Origin: Anaerococcus senegalensis JC48
GTDB taxonomy: Bacteria > Bacillota > Clostridia > Tissierellales > Peptoniphilaceae
Direction: 5' to 3'
DNA: 64,000 nucleotides
Assembly: GCF_000321005.1 (NCBI RefSeq)
Contig: NZ_HE578908.1
Location: forward strand, 108,439 to 172,438
The notes beneath the pieces are model-generated. The model worked only from the letters and a program-made list of their open reading frames with translations. It searched no databases and was not told where the DNA came from. Of the stretch, positions 6,882-16,570 are shown in pieces. Numbering within the stretch: position 1 is the first letter of the stretch; each line of letters starts with the position of its first letter. The translations under genes were made by a program, and so were the position numbers.

Positions 6882-8537
6882 TTAATTATTATGTGAATTC
6901 ATGATAGCTTCTGTTAATTTTGGTATAACTTGTTTTTTTCTTGATAAAACACCTGGAGCTGAAATAGTTCCATTTACTACCTTATTTCCAAAAACATTTT
7001 CTATATCACTCAAATAATTTCCAACAACCAAAAGCTCTGATTTTTGGTTAAAAATATCTGTAAGTACAAGAACAAAAGTATTTTCACCTTTTGCATTTAT
7101 TCTTTCTTTCATTAGTGATGTAAGTTTATCTTTTATTGGATCAAGTTCTTCTGGATTCATTGTCATAACTTGTCCAACCCTAATTTTATCATCACCAATT
7201 GTAAATGCTTTTACATCTCCATCAATCAAATCTTCTGGTGACCTATTTTTTAGACTTGTTCCTGCCTTAAACATTTTTAAGGCAAATTCTTCTGGATTTA
7301 TATCTGCTATTTTTGAAAGTCTATTTAATACTCTTTTATCTGTTTCAGTTGTAGTTGGTGATCTAAATAAAAGTGTATCAGAAATTATAGCAGCTGAAAG
7401 AAGACCTGCTATTTCTTTTGTTGGTCTTATTCCTGATTCAAAAAACATTTTTGAAACAATAGTTGCAGTTGAACCCACTGGCTCTGCCCTAAAAAATAAA
7501 GGTTGATTTGTAACAACATTTGCAACTCTGTGATGGTCAATTATTTCTATAATATCCGCATAATCAATATCATCCACAGATTGATTTCTTTCGTTATGGT
7601 CAACTAAAATCAATTTTTTCTTTTCGTCAGAAATCAAATGATATCTAGAAATTGCACCTAGAACTCTTCCTCTTGCATCAACAATTGGGTAAGATCTAAA
7701 TCTAGTTTTTCCCATAACCTCACGAACTGTATCAACTGTATCTTCTGGTGAAAAATAAACCAAATTTTCTGTACTCATTACATTTGCAATTGGAACTGCC
7801 ATAGGCAAAAGTCTTGCTGTCATAAAAGTATCATATTCAGTAGAAATAATTGTTATATTATTTTTTTCGGCCTCTTTTTTGAGCTCTTCTTTCATATTAG
7901 ATCCATTGGTTAAAATAATTAAGGAAATATTTTTCTTTATAAGATATTCTTGCGCCTCAAGCCTATTTCCTGTTATAACCAAATCTCCATCACCAACTAA
8001 AGAAGTTTCAGGTGAATCTTTTTCATTCATAGCATAAACCATCATTTTCCCTGTAAAATGTCTTGGATTTTTTGGATTAACTACTAGTTTTGCAGATAAA
8101 ATATCTACAATATTTTCAATTGGAGTATGAGTTCTTCCAATAATTCTATCATCCCAAACTTCCATATAAGAATGAGTCAAGTTTGATAAAGATGCAACTC
8201 CTATTAATTTTTCATCATTATCAACCACGAATAAAGAATTTAATTTATTTTCTTGAATAATTGACCAAGCATTTCTAATAGGAAGTGATTCATCAACATT
8301 ATAAGAATTATCATAGTCAATATCTTTTATTTGAAGTTTCATTGAATCTTTGTGCATTGGAGATTTTACTCCAAAATAATCAAGCACAAATTGAGTTTCT
8401 TGATTAACATGACCAAGTCTTATTGGAATAGCCTTATTATCACCAAGTCTATTTTTCAAATTTGCATAGGCAAGGGCTGAGCAAATAGAATCAGTATCTG
8501 GATTTTTGTGGCCTGTAATATAAACTGTTTGTTTCAT
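6882..8537 (-). CDS. ppaC: manganese-dependent inorganic pyrophosphatase with CBS-DRTGG regulatory insert
   Basis: This family II pyrophosphatase hydrolyses pyrophosphate to drive biosynthesis. The start used is the ATG preceded by AGAGGT; a TTG 18 bases upstream lies inside the preceding gene. The 551-residue chain has the DHH-type GHKNPDTDS motif at the N-terminus. A regulatory insert follows: a CBS domain, a DRTGG domain and a second CBS domain, between about residues 65 and 305. The catalytic part resumes with LVDHNE and IIDHH, and the C-terminal LSRKKQ substrate-binding motif is present. CBS domains in this group bind AMP, ADP or diadenosine polyphosphates, so activity should follow nucleotide state. 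It lies seven bases after the CNNM gene and likely shares its transcript. Confidence 0.95.
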   Translation of the reverse strand: MKQTVYITGHKNPDTDSICSALAYANLKNRLGDNKAIPIRLGHVNQETQFVLDYFGVKSPMHKDSMKLQIKDIDYDNSYNVDESLPIRNAWSIIQENKLNSLFVVDNDEKLIGVASLSNLTHSYMEVWDDRIIGRTHTPIENIVDILSAKLVVNPKNPRHFTGKMMVYAMNEKDSPETSLVGDGDLVITGNRLEAQEYLIKKNISLIILTNGSNMKEELKKEAEKNNITIISTEYDTFMTARLLPMAVPIANVMSTENLVYFSPEDTVDTVREVMGKTRFRSYPIVDARGRVLGAISRYHLISDEKKKLILVDHNERNQSVDDIDYADIIEIIDHHRVANVVTNQPLFFRAEPVGSTATIVSKMFFESGIRPTKEIAGLLSAAIISDTLLFRSPTTTETDKRVLNRLSKIADINPEEFALKMFKAGTSLKNRSPEDLIDGDVKAFTIGDDKIRVGQVMTMNPEELDPIKDKLTSLMKERINAKGENTFVLVLTDIFNQKSELLVVGNYLSDIENVFGNKVVNGTISAPGVLSRKKQVIPKLTEAIMNSHNN

Positions 8538-8544
8538 AATACCT

Positions 8545-9798
8545 CTAACTTTCAATATTAAATTTAACTCTTAATAAATTAATTTTGTACCTTTCAACTT
8601 TTTCACAAATCAAGGTAATATCATTTACTTTAACAACATCTCCAGTTTTTGGTAGACGGTTAAGATAATCTATTACCAAACCTCCAATAGAATCATTTTT
8701 AACTTCTTTTAAATTTCTATTAAAATAATCATTGAAGTCATTAATGTGCATACTTGCATCAACTATAAATTCATTATCAGAAACCTTGTAGACTTTTTCA
8801 TCATCTGGATCATATTCATCATAAATATCTCCCACAAGTTCTTCAATAATATCTTCAATTGAAACAAGTCCTTCTGTTCCACCATATTCATCAACAACAA
8901 TAGCAAGAGAAACATTCATTTTTTTCATTGACTTAAAAAGATCAATAATATTCATATTTTCATAGGCATAAAAAGTTTGTCTAAGCATATCTTTTAATCT
9001 AACTTCTCTACCTTCTGCAATAAAAGTAACTATATCTTTCATATGCAAAACGCCCACAATATTATCAATACTTTCTCCATAAACAGGAATTCTTGAATGT
9101 TTACTTTCAATTAAAAAGTCATCAAGTTCTTTTTTTGTTGAATCTATTGATATAGCTTCCATATTTGTTCTTGGAGTCATAATATCTGATGCAAAAGATC
9201 CACCAAAATCAAAAACATTATTTATTATTTCACTTTCTTCGTTATTAATAACTCCTTGTTCTTCACCAACATCAACTATAGTTTTTAAATCTTCTTCTGT
9301 TACTTTATCACTATTTACTGAATCGCCTGACATTTTTTTTGTAAGATACTTAGTAAATAGACCCAATAAAAACACTAATGGTTTTAAAATTAATGAAATT
9401 ATATAAATTGGTTTTGCAAATCTAAGTCCCATTTTTTCACTATTAATTTGGGCTGCAAGTTTTGGAGTTATTTCTCCAAAAATTAAAACTGTAATTGTAA
9501 CAACTACAGTTGAAATAGCAGCTCCTGCTCCTCCAAAAATATCAGTAAAAAAAAGTGTTGCAATAGTTGTTGTTAGAATATTTACAATATTATTTCCAAC
9601 AAGTATTGTTGTAATAGTGTTTTGGCTATCATCAACGAGTTTTCTAAGTAATTTTGCATTTTTAATTTTCTTTTCTTCAAGCTGCCTTAATTTAAATTTA
9701 TTTATTGAAGTAATAGCAGTTTCTGATGATGAAAAAAATCCAGAAAATAAAATGCCAAAAATCATTACAATTAACTCAATTATATTTTTTGTCGTCAA
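8545..9798 (-). CDS. CNNM/CorC-type membrane protein with CBS pair (HlyC/CorC family)
   Basis: This 417-residue protein has a DUF21 (CNNM) membrane domain (about 1-165, three to four helices, with SGFFSSSETAITSINKFKL near the start). A tandem CBS pair (about 195-325, with IMTPRTNMEAI and VVDEYGGTEGLVSIEDI) and a C-terminal transporter-associated domain (about 340-417) follow. Relatives are linked to magnesium or cobalt export and older hemolysin names; direct transport activity in bacteria is only partly established. It stands first in a probable unit with ppaC, another CBS protein that needs divalent metal, which makes a metal-homeostasis link plausible. The promoter region is divergent from the purine permease. 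Confidence 0.9.
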   Translation of the reverse strand: MTTKNIIELIVMIFGILFSGFFSSSETAITSINKFKLRQLEEKKIKNAKLLRKLVDDSQNTITTILVGNNIVNILTTTIATLFFTDIFGGAGAAISTVVVTITVLIFGEITPKLAAQINSEKMGLRFAKPIYIISLILKPLVFLLGLFTKYLTKKMSGDSVNSDKVTEEDLKTIVDVGEEQGVINNEESEIINNVFDFGGSFASDIMTPRTNMEAISIDSTKKELDDFLIESKHSRIPVYGESIDNIVGVLHMKDIVTFIAEGREVRLKDMLRQTFYAYENMNIIDLFKSMKKMNVSLAIVVDEYGGTEGLVSIEDIIEELVGDIYDEYDPDDEKVYKVSDNEFIVDASMHINDFNDYFNRNLKEVKNDSIGGLVIDYLNRLPKTGDVVKVNDITLICEKVERYKINLLRVKFNIES

Positions 9799-9845
9799 AA
9801 CTTCCTCCTTGAATACATTATATGAGAAATTTATAAAAAAATAAA

Positions 9846-9874
9846 GTGATAAATTAAAGTAATTATGATATAAT
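9846..9874 (+). promoter_or_regulatory. promoter of the purine permease gene
   Basis: An extended -10 (TGATATAAT, box at 9869-9874) is preceded by GTGATA (9846-9851, four of six matches) with a 17-bp spacer. There is no room for a purine riboswitch between it and the ATG at 9897. Confidence 0.75.
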
Positions 9875-9896
9875 ATGCTCGAAAAAAGGAGGAATT

Positions 9897-11222
9897 ATGG
9901 AAAAAAATTCGAACGAATCACTTGCCGAAAAACTTTTCAAATTAAGAGAAAATAAAACCAGTGTAAAAACTGAGATTATGGCAGGAATAACAACATTTAT
10001 GACTATGTCATATATTCTAGCAGTAAACCCTCAAATTTTGGGTGATGCCGGAATGGATAAGGGAGCTGTATTTACTGCAACAATTATAGCATCAATTATT
10101 GCAATTTTAATTATGGCATTTTATGCAAATCTTCCATTTGCTCTTTCATCTGGAATGGGACTAAACGCATTTTTCACCTATACAGTCGTAATGACTATGG
10201 GAAAAAGTTGGGAATTTGCTCTTGCAGCTGTATTTATAGAAGGAATTGTTTTTATTATTTTATCAATATTTAATGTTCGTGAAGCAATTTTTAATGCTAT
10301 ACCAAGAAGTTTAAAAACAGCAGTATCTGTAGGAATTGGATTGTTTATTGCTCTAATAGGTTTATTAAATTCTACAGTAATTGTAAAAAATGATATTGGT
10401 CTTGGACTTGGTAATTTAGTTAGCAAAGAAAGTTTCATATTTTTTATAGGACTTTTAATTATGGCAGTTTTAACTGCAAGAAAAACAAAGGGAGCTTTAT
10501 TAATTGGAATTGTAATTTCTACAATAATCGCCCTATTTACAGGAGTAAGCAAACTTCCAGAAGGTGGAATAATTCAATTACCACCATCAATTAGCCCAAT
10601 TGCATTAAAATTAGATTTTTCATCAATGCTTTCATTTGAAATGTTTTCTGTTGTATTTGCATTTTTATTTGTAGACTTATTTGATACAGTTGGAACACTT
10701 ACAGGAGTTGCAACAAAAGCAAAAATGTTAGATAAAAATGGCGAGTTACCTAATGCTGGACGTGCACTTTTTGCAGATAGTATTGGTACAACTCTTGGAG
10801 CACTTTTGGGAACATCAACAGTAACTACATTTGTAGAAAGTGCAACTGGAGTTGCAGAAGGCGGAAGAACAGGATTAACTGCTTTATCAGCAGGATTTTG
10901 CTTTTTCTTATCAATATTTTTCTATCCACTTATTACAATAATTCCACCACAAGCAACTGCAGCAGCTCTTGTAATGGTAGGATTATTTATGATAGATTCA
11001 ATTGTTGATATAAACTTTGGAGATTTTACAGAATCATTCCCTGCATTTATGACAATAATAATGATGCCATTTGCTTATTCAATTGCAGAAGGAATCGCAT
11101 TTGGAATGATTTCATACGCAAGCGTAAAATTATTAACAGGAAAAGGAAAAGAAGTTTCACCACTTGTTTATGTACTTGCCTTAGTATTTTTACTAAGATA
11201 TATATTTCCACTATTTGGATAA
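9897..11222 (+). CDS. pbuG: hypoxanthine/guanine (AzgA-type NCS2) permease
   Basis: This 441-residue membrane protein imports purine bases by proton symport. Family marks are the N-terminal L-F-K-L-R-E-N-K-T-S-V-K-T-E-I-M-A-G-I-T-T-F region, T-M-S-Y-I-L-A-V-N-P, S-S-G-M-G-L-N-A-F-F near residue 85, the F-V-D-L-F-D-T-V-G-T-L-T-G-V segment near 258-271, and G-T-S-T-V-T-T-F-V-E-S-A-T-G-V near 304-318. Twelve to fourteen hydrophobic segments are expected. The ATG follows AAGGAGG. It is a single-gene unit ended by a bidirectional terminator. It works with xpt, 1.7 kb away, in purine salvage. Specificity (hypoxanthine, guanine or adenine) is not determined by sequence. Confidence 0.92.
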   Translation: MEKNSNESLAEKLFKLRENKTSVKTEIMAGITTFMTMSYILAVNPQILGDAGMDKGAVFTATIIASIIAILIMAFYANLPFALSSGMGLNAFFTYTVVMTMGKSWEFALAAVFIEGIVFIILSIFNVREAIFNAIPRSLKTAVSVGIGLFIALIGLLNSTVIVKNDIGLGLGNLVSKESFIFFIGLLIMAVLTARKTKGALLIGIVISTIIALFTGVSKLPEGGIIQLPPSISPIALKLDFSSMLSFEMFSVVFAFLFVDLFDTVGTLTGVATKAKMLDKNGELPNAGRALFADSIGTTLGALLGTSTVTTFVESATGVAEGGRTGLTALSAGFCFFLSIFFYPLITIIPPQATAAALVMVGLFMIDSIVDINFGDFTESFPAFMTIIMMPFAYSIAEGIAFGMISYASVKLLTGKGKEVSPLVYVLALVFLLRYIFPLFG

Positions 11223-11232
11223 AATAGGCACA

Positions 11233-11265
11233 AAAAATCCCATCATCAAGATGGGATTTTTTTTT
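11233..11265. terminator. bidirectional terminator between pbuG and the MTH1187-family gene
   Basis: A nine-bp perfect stem (11236-11244 with 11250-11258) is flanked by an A-run and a T-run, suiting both convergent genes. The T-run overlaps the stop codon of the gene on the minus strand. Confidence 0.88.
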
Positions 11266-11563
11266 ACATTTTATCTTCAACTGATTTTATTTTTTGGTCA
11301 AGGCTTGCTTTTTTATCTCGTCTGTCGTCTATTTTTATTACTGAGTAAACTCTATCAGCTCCATTTTTAAAAACTGATTCTTGACAAGCTCTGATTGCTT
11401 CAAAAGCTCTATCTATATCTCCGTGAATTACTGTTCCCATTGGATTTAATCTTACTTCCAAATCTTCGTATTCTTTCAAAACTTTTTCGCATCCTGCTAC
11501 ATATTTTGAAACTGAGGTTTCTTTTGTTCCTATTGGTACTACTGTTAATTCTATAACTGCCAT
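11264..11563 (-). CDS. MTH1187/YqgV family (thiamine-binding-like) small protein
   Basis: This 99-residue protein has the compact ferredoxin-like layout of the MTH1187/YqgV (DUF77) family: A-V-I-E-L-T-V-V-P-I-G-T at the start, S-V-S-K-Y-V-A, L-N-P-M-G-T-V-I-H-G-D near residues 40-50, and R-V-Y-S-V-I-K-I-D-D-R-R near 72-83. Structures of relatives bind thiamine or its derivatives in a pocket at the oligomer interface; the cellular role is uncertain. It follows the M18 aminopeptidase gene after nine bases with AGGAGG before the ATG, so the two are cotranscribed. Confidence 0.9.
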   Translation of the reverse strand: MAVIELTVVPIGTKETSVSKYVAGCEKVLKEYEDLEVRLNPMGTVIHGDIDRAFEAIRACQESVFKNGADRVYSVIKIDDRRDKKASLDQKIKSVEDKM

Positions 11564-11572
11564 AATATCCTC

Positions 11573-12859
11573 CTAATATTTTTTATTGTAAAAATCTTCA
11601 AATATTTTTATAGCTTCTATATGATCTTTAACTCCAGCAAGCTCTCTTATTGAATGCATGGCAAGAATTGGTGTGCCGACATCTATTGATTTTATTCCAG
11701 ATTTTGAAGAAACTATTGGACCAATTGTAGAGCCACCGACCTTATCTGATCTGTTGTGAAAAGTTTGAACTTTTGCTCCAACATTTTTTGCATGTTTTAA
11801 AAATCTTGCTCTAGTTTCTACATTTGTTGTATAAGCACCATTAGAAGCTACCTTTATTCCTATACCCATATTTATCCTAGTATTATTTGTTTGATCAAAA
11901 AGATTTGGATAATTTGGATGAATTGAGTGAGAAAGGTCTGCTGAAATTAAATATGAATTTGCAAGGGCAATAAAATAATCCTCCCTATCATAACCCAAAT
12001 TCATCACAATTCTTTCCATAATTTGGTCCAAAAATGGTGAGCTTGCTCCAGTTCTTGTGCCTGATCCAATTTCTTCATTGTCATTTAATACGCACATATT
12101 AAATTTCTCGTTTTTACTATTAATTAAAGCTGTAAGTGATTGGTGGACACTTGCAAGATTATCTAATCTTCCAATATGAATAAATTCATCATCACTTCCC
12201 ATAATAGATCCTTTTTGCCTATCAAAAAGTGCCAAATCAAAATCTATAATTTTTTCTTCATCTACTCCAATTTCTTTTGCCAATAATTTTTGCAAATATC
12301 CTTCTTTTTTAAAATCATCTTCGATTGTTTTTATAATTGGAGAAAGTTCATCTTGCATATTATATTTATAGCCTGAATTTAAATCCCTATTAATATGAAT
12401 TGCACAATTTGCAATTGTCAAGAGATCTTTATCAATTTTTAAAAGCTTTGTTTTAAATTCCCCATTTTCTTCAAAAACAACTTTTCCTGCCAAAGACAAA
12501 TCTCTATCAAACCAAGAGGAAACAATCATTCCTCCATATCCTTCTACATTAAATTTTAAAAAACCATTTGAAGTCATTTCAGGCTTTGATTTTATTTTGA
12601 AAGTTGGAGAATCTGTATGAGATCCAATTATGTCAAACCCCTTTCTTGGATCATCTCCCACGCTAAAAGCAATTAGTGCCGTATCATCACGACTTACAAA
12701 ATATTTACCATATTTTTCAAGTTTCCATTTTTCATTTTCTTTTAATTCTTTAAAACCATTTTTTTCTAAAATTTCAATAGAATTTTGGACCGCAAAATAA
12801 TTTATCGGACTTTTGTCAATAAATTCTATTAAATCATTGATAATTTCATTTCTATTCAT
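11573..12859 (-). CDS. apeB: M18 family aminopeptidase
   Basis: This cytosolic dizinc aminopeptidase trims N-terminal residues, usually acidic or neutral. The start chosen (MNRNEIINDLIEF) matches where family members begin. An upstream ATG at 12925 in the same frame sits directly on a TATAAT-like sequence and has no Shine-Dalgarno. The 428-residue chain has I-G-S-H-T-D-S-P (first zinc His and Asp), L-D-N-L-A-S-V (second Asp), N-D-N-E-E-I-G-S (catalytic and zinc Glu), A-D-L-S-H-S-I-H-P-N, and near the C-terminus G-T-P-I-L-A-M-H-S-I-R-E with the last His ligand. It is divergent from xpt and cotranscribed with the small MTH1187-type gene. Confidence 0.9.
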   Translation of the reverse strand: MNRNEIINDLIEFIDKSPINYFAVQNSIEILEKNGFKELKENEKWKLEKYGKYFVSRDDTALIAFSVGDDPRKGFDIIGSHTDSPTFKIKSKPEMTSNGFLKFNVEGYGGMIVSSWFDRDLSLAGKVVFEENGEFKTKLLKIDKDLLTIANCAIHINRDLNSGYKYNMQDELSPIIKTIEDDFKKEGYLQKLLAKEIGVDEEKIIDFDLALFDRQKGSIMGSDDEFIHIGRLDNLASVHQSLTALINSKNEKFNMCVLNDNEEIGSGTRTGASSPFLDQIMERIVMNLGYDREDYFIALANSYLISADLSHSIHPNYPNLFDQTNNTRINMGIGIKVASNGAYTTNVETRARFLKHAKNVGAKVQTFHNRSDKVGGSTIGPIVSSKSGIKSIDVGTPILAMHSIRELAGVKDHIEAIKIFEDFYNKKY

Positions 12860-12901
12860 ATAATATATATTACCCTTAAAGGATTTTAATAAAAGCGAAT
12901 T

Positions 12902-12931
12902 TTGACTTTTAGATAAATTTTGCATTATAAT
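12902..12931 (+). promoter_or_regulatory. xpt promoter
   Basis: TTGACT (12902-12907) and TATAAT (12926-12931) are separated by 18 bp. The 5' leader before the ATG at 12963 would be about 25 bases, too short for a purine riboswitch. Confidence 0.8.
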
Positions 12932-12962
12932 AATAAAAAGAGTACGGAGGTAGATATTTATA

Positions 12963-13535
12963 ATGAAGAAATTACAAGATATAATATTAAGTCATGGTAC
13001 AGTTCTTGGCAAGGATATTTTAAAGGTAGATTCATTTCTAAATCACCAAATAAAACCAAATTTAATAAAGGAAATGGGAGAAGAATTTGCTGAACATTTT
13101 AAAGATAAAAATATTAATAAAATCTTAACAGTAGAATCTTCAGGAATTGCTCCAGCGGTAATTACTGGATTAATTTTAGATTGTGATGTAGTTTTTGCAA
13201 GAAAACAAAAATCTCTTACAACCGATGATAATACATATTCTTCAACTTGTTATTCATACACAAAAGAAGAAATGAAAAGACTTATTGTAAGTAAGGACTT
13301 TTTGCATGAAGATGAAAATGTGCTATTAATCGATGACTTTTTAGCTAATGGTCAAGCTGCAAAGGCAATGGTTGCAATTTGTAAACAAGCTGGTGCAAAT
13401 GTTGCTGGTTTTGGAATAGTAATTGAAAAATCATACCAAGATGGAAGAAAAATTTTAGATGAAATGGGTATAGATGTTTACTCTCTTGCAAGAATTTCTC
13501 ACATGGACGGAAAAGATATAGAATTTATTGACTAA
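12963..13535 (+). CDS. xpt: xanthine phosphoribosyltransferase
   Basis: The enzyme converts xanthine and PRPP to XMP in purine salvage. The 190 residues match Xpt in length and motif order: I-L-S-H-G-T-V near the start, V-E-S-S-G-I-A-P-A near 58-66, F-A-R-K-Q-K-S near 79-85, and the PRPP loop V-L-L-I-D-D-F-L-A-N-G-Q-A near 120-132. ACGGAGG precedes the ATG. In Bacillus this gene is paired with pbuX under a guanine riboswitch; here it is a single gene with a short leader and no visible riboswitch. Confidence 0.94.
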   Translation: MKKLQDIILSHGTVLGKDILKVDSFLNHQIKPNLIKEMGEEFAEHFKDKNINKILTVESSGIAPAVITGLILDCDVVFARKQKSLTTDDNTYSSTCYSYTKEEMKRLIVSKDFLHEDENVLLIDDFLANGQAAKAMVAICKQAGANVAGFGIVIEKSYQDGRKILDEMGIDVYSLARISHMDGKDIEFID

Positions 13536-13538
13536 TAT

Positions 13539-13605
13539 AAGATGGCTTTTGTCATCTTTTATTTTTTTACAAAAAAAGATTTCACTTTATTCTAGTGAAA
13601 TCTTT
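13539..13605. terminator. terminators between xpt and engB
   Basis: Two hairpins lie between the convergent genes. The first, 13539-13558 (AAGATG with CATCTT), precedes a T-rich tract and suits xpt. The second is a perfect 12-bp stem (13575-13586 with 13594-13605) flanked by A-run and T-run and can serve both directions. Confidence 0.85.
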
Positions 13606-13610
13606 TTAAT

Positions 13611-14198
13611 TTATGCATTAATAATTACTTCTACTTGTTCAAGTAGGACATTTTTATTGTGAGATGTGGTTGACGAATATGCAAATATCAAACCCTCATC
13701 ATTAATATTTAATGTCTTCATTATTTCTTTTATGTGTTTTTTTAAGTGTGTTTTAGGTATTTTATCATATTTAGTTGCAATAACAAAGCCTGTAAAGCCT
13801 GAATCTATTATCCAATCATACATTTGTTTATCTTGTTTTGTTGGAGCATGTCTAATATCAACTAATAGAAAAACTTCCTTTAGATTTTCTCTATTATATA
13901 GATAGTCATGTATTAAATTATTCCATTTTTCTTTTTCTTTTTTTGAAACTTTAGCGTAGCCATAACCTGGTAGGTCTACTAGCCTAAATCTATCATTTAT
14001 CTTATAAAAATTTATAGTTTTTGTTTTTCCAGGTTTTGAAGAAGTTTTTGCAAGATTTTTTTTACCCAAAAATGAATTTATAAAAGAAGATTTTCCTACA
14101 TTAGACCTTCCTGCAAAGGCAATTTCATCAAAATTATCATTTGGAAATTGAGAAATAAATCCTGCAACTTGATCTAAATTTATTTTATTTATTTTCAT
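13611..14198 (-). CDS. engB: ribosome biogenesis GTPase EngB/YsxC
   Basis: This GTPase assists assembly of the large ribosomal subunit. In the 195-residue chain the P-loop is GRSNVGKSSF near residue 30, the switch region contains PGKTKTINFY, the G3 motif is LVDLPGYGYA, and the guanine motif TKYDK lies near 142-146. The length is typical. Its ATG overlaps the lon stop by four bases, so it is translationally coupled at the end of the tig-clpP-clpX-lon run; lon-engB coupling is common in Firmicutes. Confidence 0.95.
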   Translation of the reverse strand: MKINKINLDQVAGFISQFPNDNFDEIAFAGRSNVGKSSFINSFLGKKNLAKTSSKPGKTKTINFYKINDRFRLVDLPGYGYAKVSKKEKEKWNNLIHDYLYNRENLKEVFLLVDIRHAPTKQDKQMYDWIIDSGFTGFVIATKYDKIPKTHLKKHIKEIMKTLNINDEGLIFAYSSTTSHNKNVLLEQVEVIINA

Positions 14199-16525
14199 AT
14201 TAAGGCTTCCTTTAAAACTTCCGAAACTTTAGATACTTTTATAAAGTTAATTTTATCTCTTATTTCCTTGTCTATATCTTCAATATCTCTTTCATTTTCT
14301 TTTGGAATAATTACATTTTTTATATCATAAGAAAAAGCAGCTAGGGCTTTTTCTTTAAGTCCACCAATTGGTAAAACTTCTCCTGTAATTGTAACTTCTC
14401 CAGTCATTGCAAGATCACTCCTTACTTTTTTTCCTGTAAGAGCAGATGCAATTGCAGTTGTCATTGTAATTCCTGCTGAAGGACCATCTTTAGGAGTTGC
14501 TCCTTCTGGAACATGAACGTGAATGTCTTTATTTTTATAAAAATCAGGATCAATTTTTAATTCTTTCGCATGTTTTCTTAAATATGAAATTGCAGCTTGG
14601 GCTGACTCTTTCATTACATCTCCAAGGCTTCCTGTAAATAAATTTGCCCCTTTTCCATCCATAACATTAACTTCTATATTTAAAATTGTTCCACCAACTT
14701 TAGTCCAAGCAAGTCCATTTGCAATTCCAACCTTGTCTTCTTTAAGTCTTTGATCATCAAAAAATCTTTCTTTACCAAGATATTTTTCATAATTTCTCAT
14801 AGAAACATTGACTTTTTTCTTTCCTTCAAGAATTTCTTTTACAGCGCGTCTACATATTTTTGCTATATTTCTTTCAAGAGACCTAACGCCTGCTTCTCTA
14901 GTATAAGACTTAATAATTTTTTCAATAACTGAATCAGAAATTTTCAAATCATTATCATCAAGTCCATTATTTTCCATTTCTTTTTTTATTAAATATCTTT
15001 TTGCAATTTCTTCTTTTTCTCTTTGAGTGTAACCAGAAATTTGTATAATTTCAAGCCTATCAAAAAGTGCTGGAGGAATATTTGAAATATCATTTGCAGT
15101 TGTTATAAAAAATACTTCTGATAAGTCAAAGCCTATATCAAGATAACGGTCAATAAATTTATCATTTTGCTCAGGATCTAGGACTTCTAGTAGGGCTGAT
15201 GAAGGATCTCCCCTAAAATCTGAACCTAATTTATCAATTTCATCTAGCAAAAATACAGGATTTTTTACCTTTATCCTTGATAAATTTGACATAATCCTTC
15301 CAGCCATAGCCCCAACATATGTTCTTCTATGTCCTCTAATTTCTGATTCGTCTGTTACTCCACCAAGACGCATTGAAATAAATTTACGATTTAAGGCACG
15401 AGCGATTGATTTTGCAATTGAAGTTTTACCAACTCCTGGAGGACCAGCAAGACAAATCACTGCCGCTTGATTATTTCCTTTTTTCTTTCTAACAGCAATT
15501 GATTCTAAAATTCTTTCTTTAACTTCCATAAGACCATAATGGTCTTCATTCAAAACTTTTTTTGCATGGATAATATCAAGATTATCCTTTGATTTTTTGG
15601 ACCAAGGAAGTCCCAAAACAAAATCAAGATAGGAAGTTATAACCCCATAGTCAGGACTCATTTCTGGAATCATTTCAAGTCTATCTACACTTTTTAGTAA
15701 ACTTTCCTTATCTTCCTTGTTTATTTTTAATTTTTTAATTTTTTTTCTAAAAGAATCAGCTTCATTTAAATCTTTTCCTGTAAGATCATTTAATTCATCT
15801 TTTACGGCATTTAATTTTTCTCTTAGATAGTACTCTTTTTGTCCCTTATTAATATTTTCTTGAACCTTAGCGTCAATTTTTTTGGATAAATCTTTTAATT
15901 CAATTTCTTTTTGAATTAATTTATGAAGATTTATCAATTTTTCTTCTATATTAAATTCTTTTAAAATAGAATAATTTTCTTTAGGGCTTAGTGGTAAATA
16001 ATAAGTTATTAGATTTGCTAATTTGTCAATATTGTCAATTTCGACTAAAGAAAAGGCAATTTCTGGTGGAATTGTATTATCTATAGAAACATATGACCTG
16101 AAATCTTCTATTAACATTTTCTTTAAGGCATCAATATTTTCATTACTTTCAAAACCTTCCTCATCGAAAATAAATTCTTTTACTTCTGCCTTAAAAAATC
16201 CATCTTCAATTTTTACATCCAAAACTTCCCCAACACATTTTGCCTCAATCAATACTCTTAATTCTCCGTTTTGTAGATTAAAAGTTTGTTTTATTTTGGC
16301 AACTGTTCCGTAGTCATATATATCTTCTTTTTTAGGATTATCTTCCAAAATATCTTTTTGATTTACCAAAAAAATTTCAGATTCATTTAATAAAGCATCT
16401 TCCACAGCCTTTTTAGAAACTGATCTTTGGCAATCAAAATGAACTACAGTATCAGGAAAAGCCCAAAGTCCTCTAACTGGAACCATTGGATATTCTTTTT
16501 TATCTGTTTTATAGATAAAGTTCAT
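14195..16525 (-). CDS. lon: ATP-dependent protease Lon
   Basis: This cytoplasmic AAA+ serine protease degrades misfolded and regulatory proteins. The 776 residues contain the N-terminal substrate domain ([13 protein letters not shown] near 12-24), a coiled middle region, Walker [10 protein letters not shown], Walker [10 protein letters not shown], and the C-terminal protease domain. The protease domain has the catalytic Ser in D-G-P-S-A-G and the Lys in the following K-V-R to G-G-L-K-E-K region. The ATG follows AAGGAG. A terminator-like hairpin separates it from clpX, so it may be partly independent. It overlaps engB by four bases. Confidence 0.96.
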   Translation of the reverse strand: MNFIYKTDKKEYPMVPVRGLWAFPDTVVHFDCQRSVSKKAVEDALLNESEIFLVNQKDILEDNPKKEDIYDYGTVAKIKQTFNLQNGELRVLIEAKCVGEVLDVKIEDGFFKAEVKEFIFDEEGFESNENIDALKKMLIEDFRSYVSIDNTIPPEIAFSLVEIDNIDKLANLITYYLPLSPKENYSILKEFNIEEKLINLHKLIQKEIELKDLSKKIDAKVQENINKGQKEYYLREKLNAVKDELNDLTGKDLNEADSFRKKIKKLKINKEDKESLLKSVDRLEMIPEMSPDYGVITSYLDFVLGLPWSKKSKDNLDIIHAKKVLNEDHYGLMEVKERILESIAVRKKKGNNQAAVICLAGPPGVGKTSIAKSIARALNRKFISMRLGGVTDESEIRGHRRTYVGAMAGRIMSNLSRIKVKNPVFLLDEIDKLGSDFRGDPSSALLEVLDPEQNDKFIDRYLDIGFDLSEVFFITTANDISNIPPALFDRLEIIQISGYTQREKEEIAKRYLIKKEMENNGLDDNDLKISDSVIEKIIKSYTREAGVRSLERNIAKICRRAVKEILEGKKKVNVSMRNYEKYLGKERFFDDQRLKEDKVGIANGLAWTKVGGTILNIEVNVMDGKGANLFTGSLGDVMKESAQAAISYLRKHAKELKIDPDFYKNKDIHVHVPEGATPKDGPSAGITMTTAIASALTGKKVRSDLAMTGEVTITGEVLPIGGLKEKALAAFSYDIKNVIIPKENERDIEDIDKEIRDKINFIKVSKVSEVLKEALI

Positions 16526-16543
16526 TTTTTCTCCTTGTGTTAT

Positions 16544-16569
16544 AAAAAGGGAGCCCTAAGTCTCCCTTT
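16544..16569 (-). terminator. terminator between clpX and lon
   Basis: On the minus strand an eight-bp stem AAAGGGAG/CTCCCTTT (16546-16553 with 16562-16569) is followed by TTTTT. It begins directly after the clpX stop and could reduce read-through into lon. Confidence 0.8.
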
Positions 16570-16570
16570 C

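Noticed and set aside
10178..10552. 124-residue minus-strand frame inside pbuG
   Set aside because: Antisense shadow of a membrane transporter gene with strong family evidence.
12902..12962. Purine riboswitch before xpt
   Set aside because: The leader from the promoter to the ATG is only about 25 bases; the conserved three-way junction could not fit.
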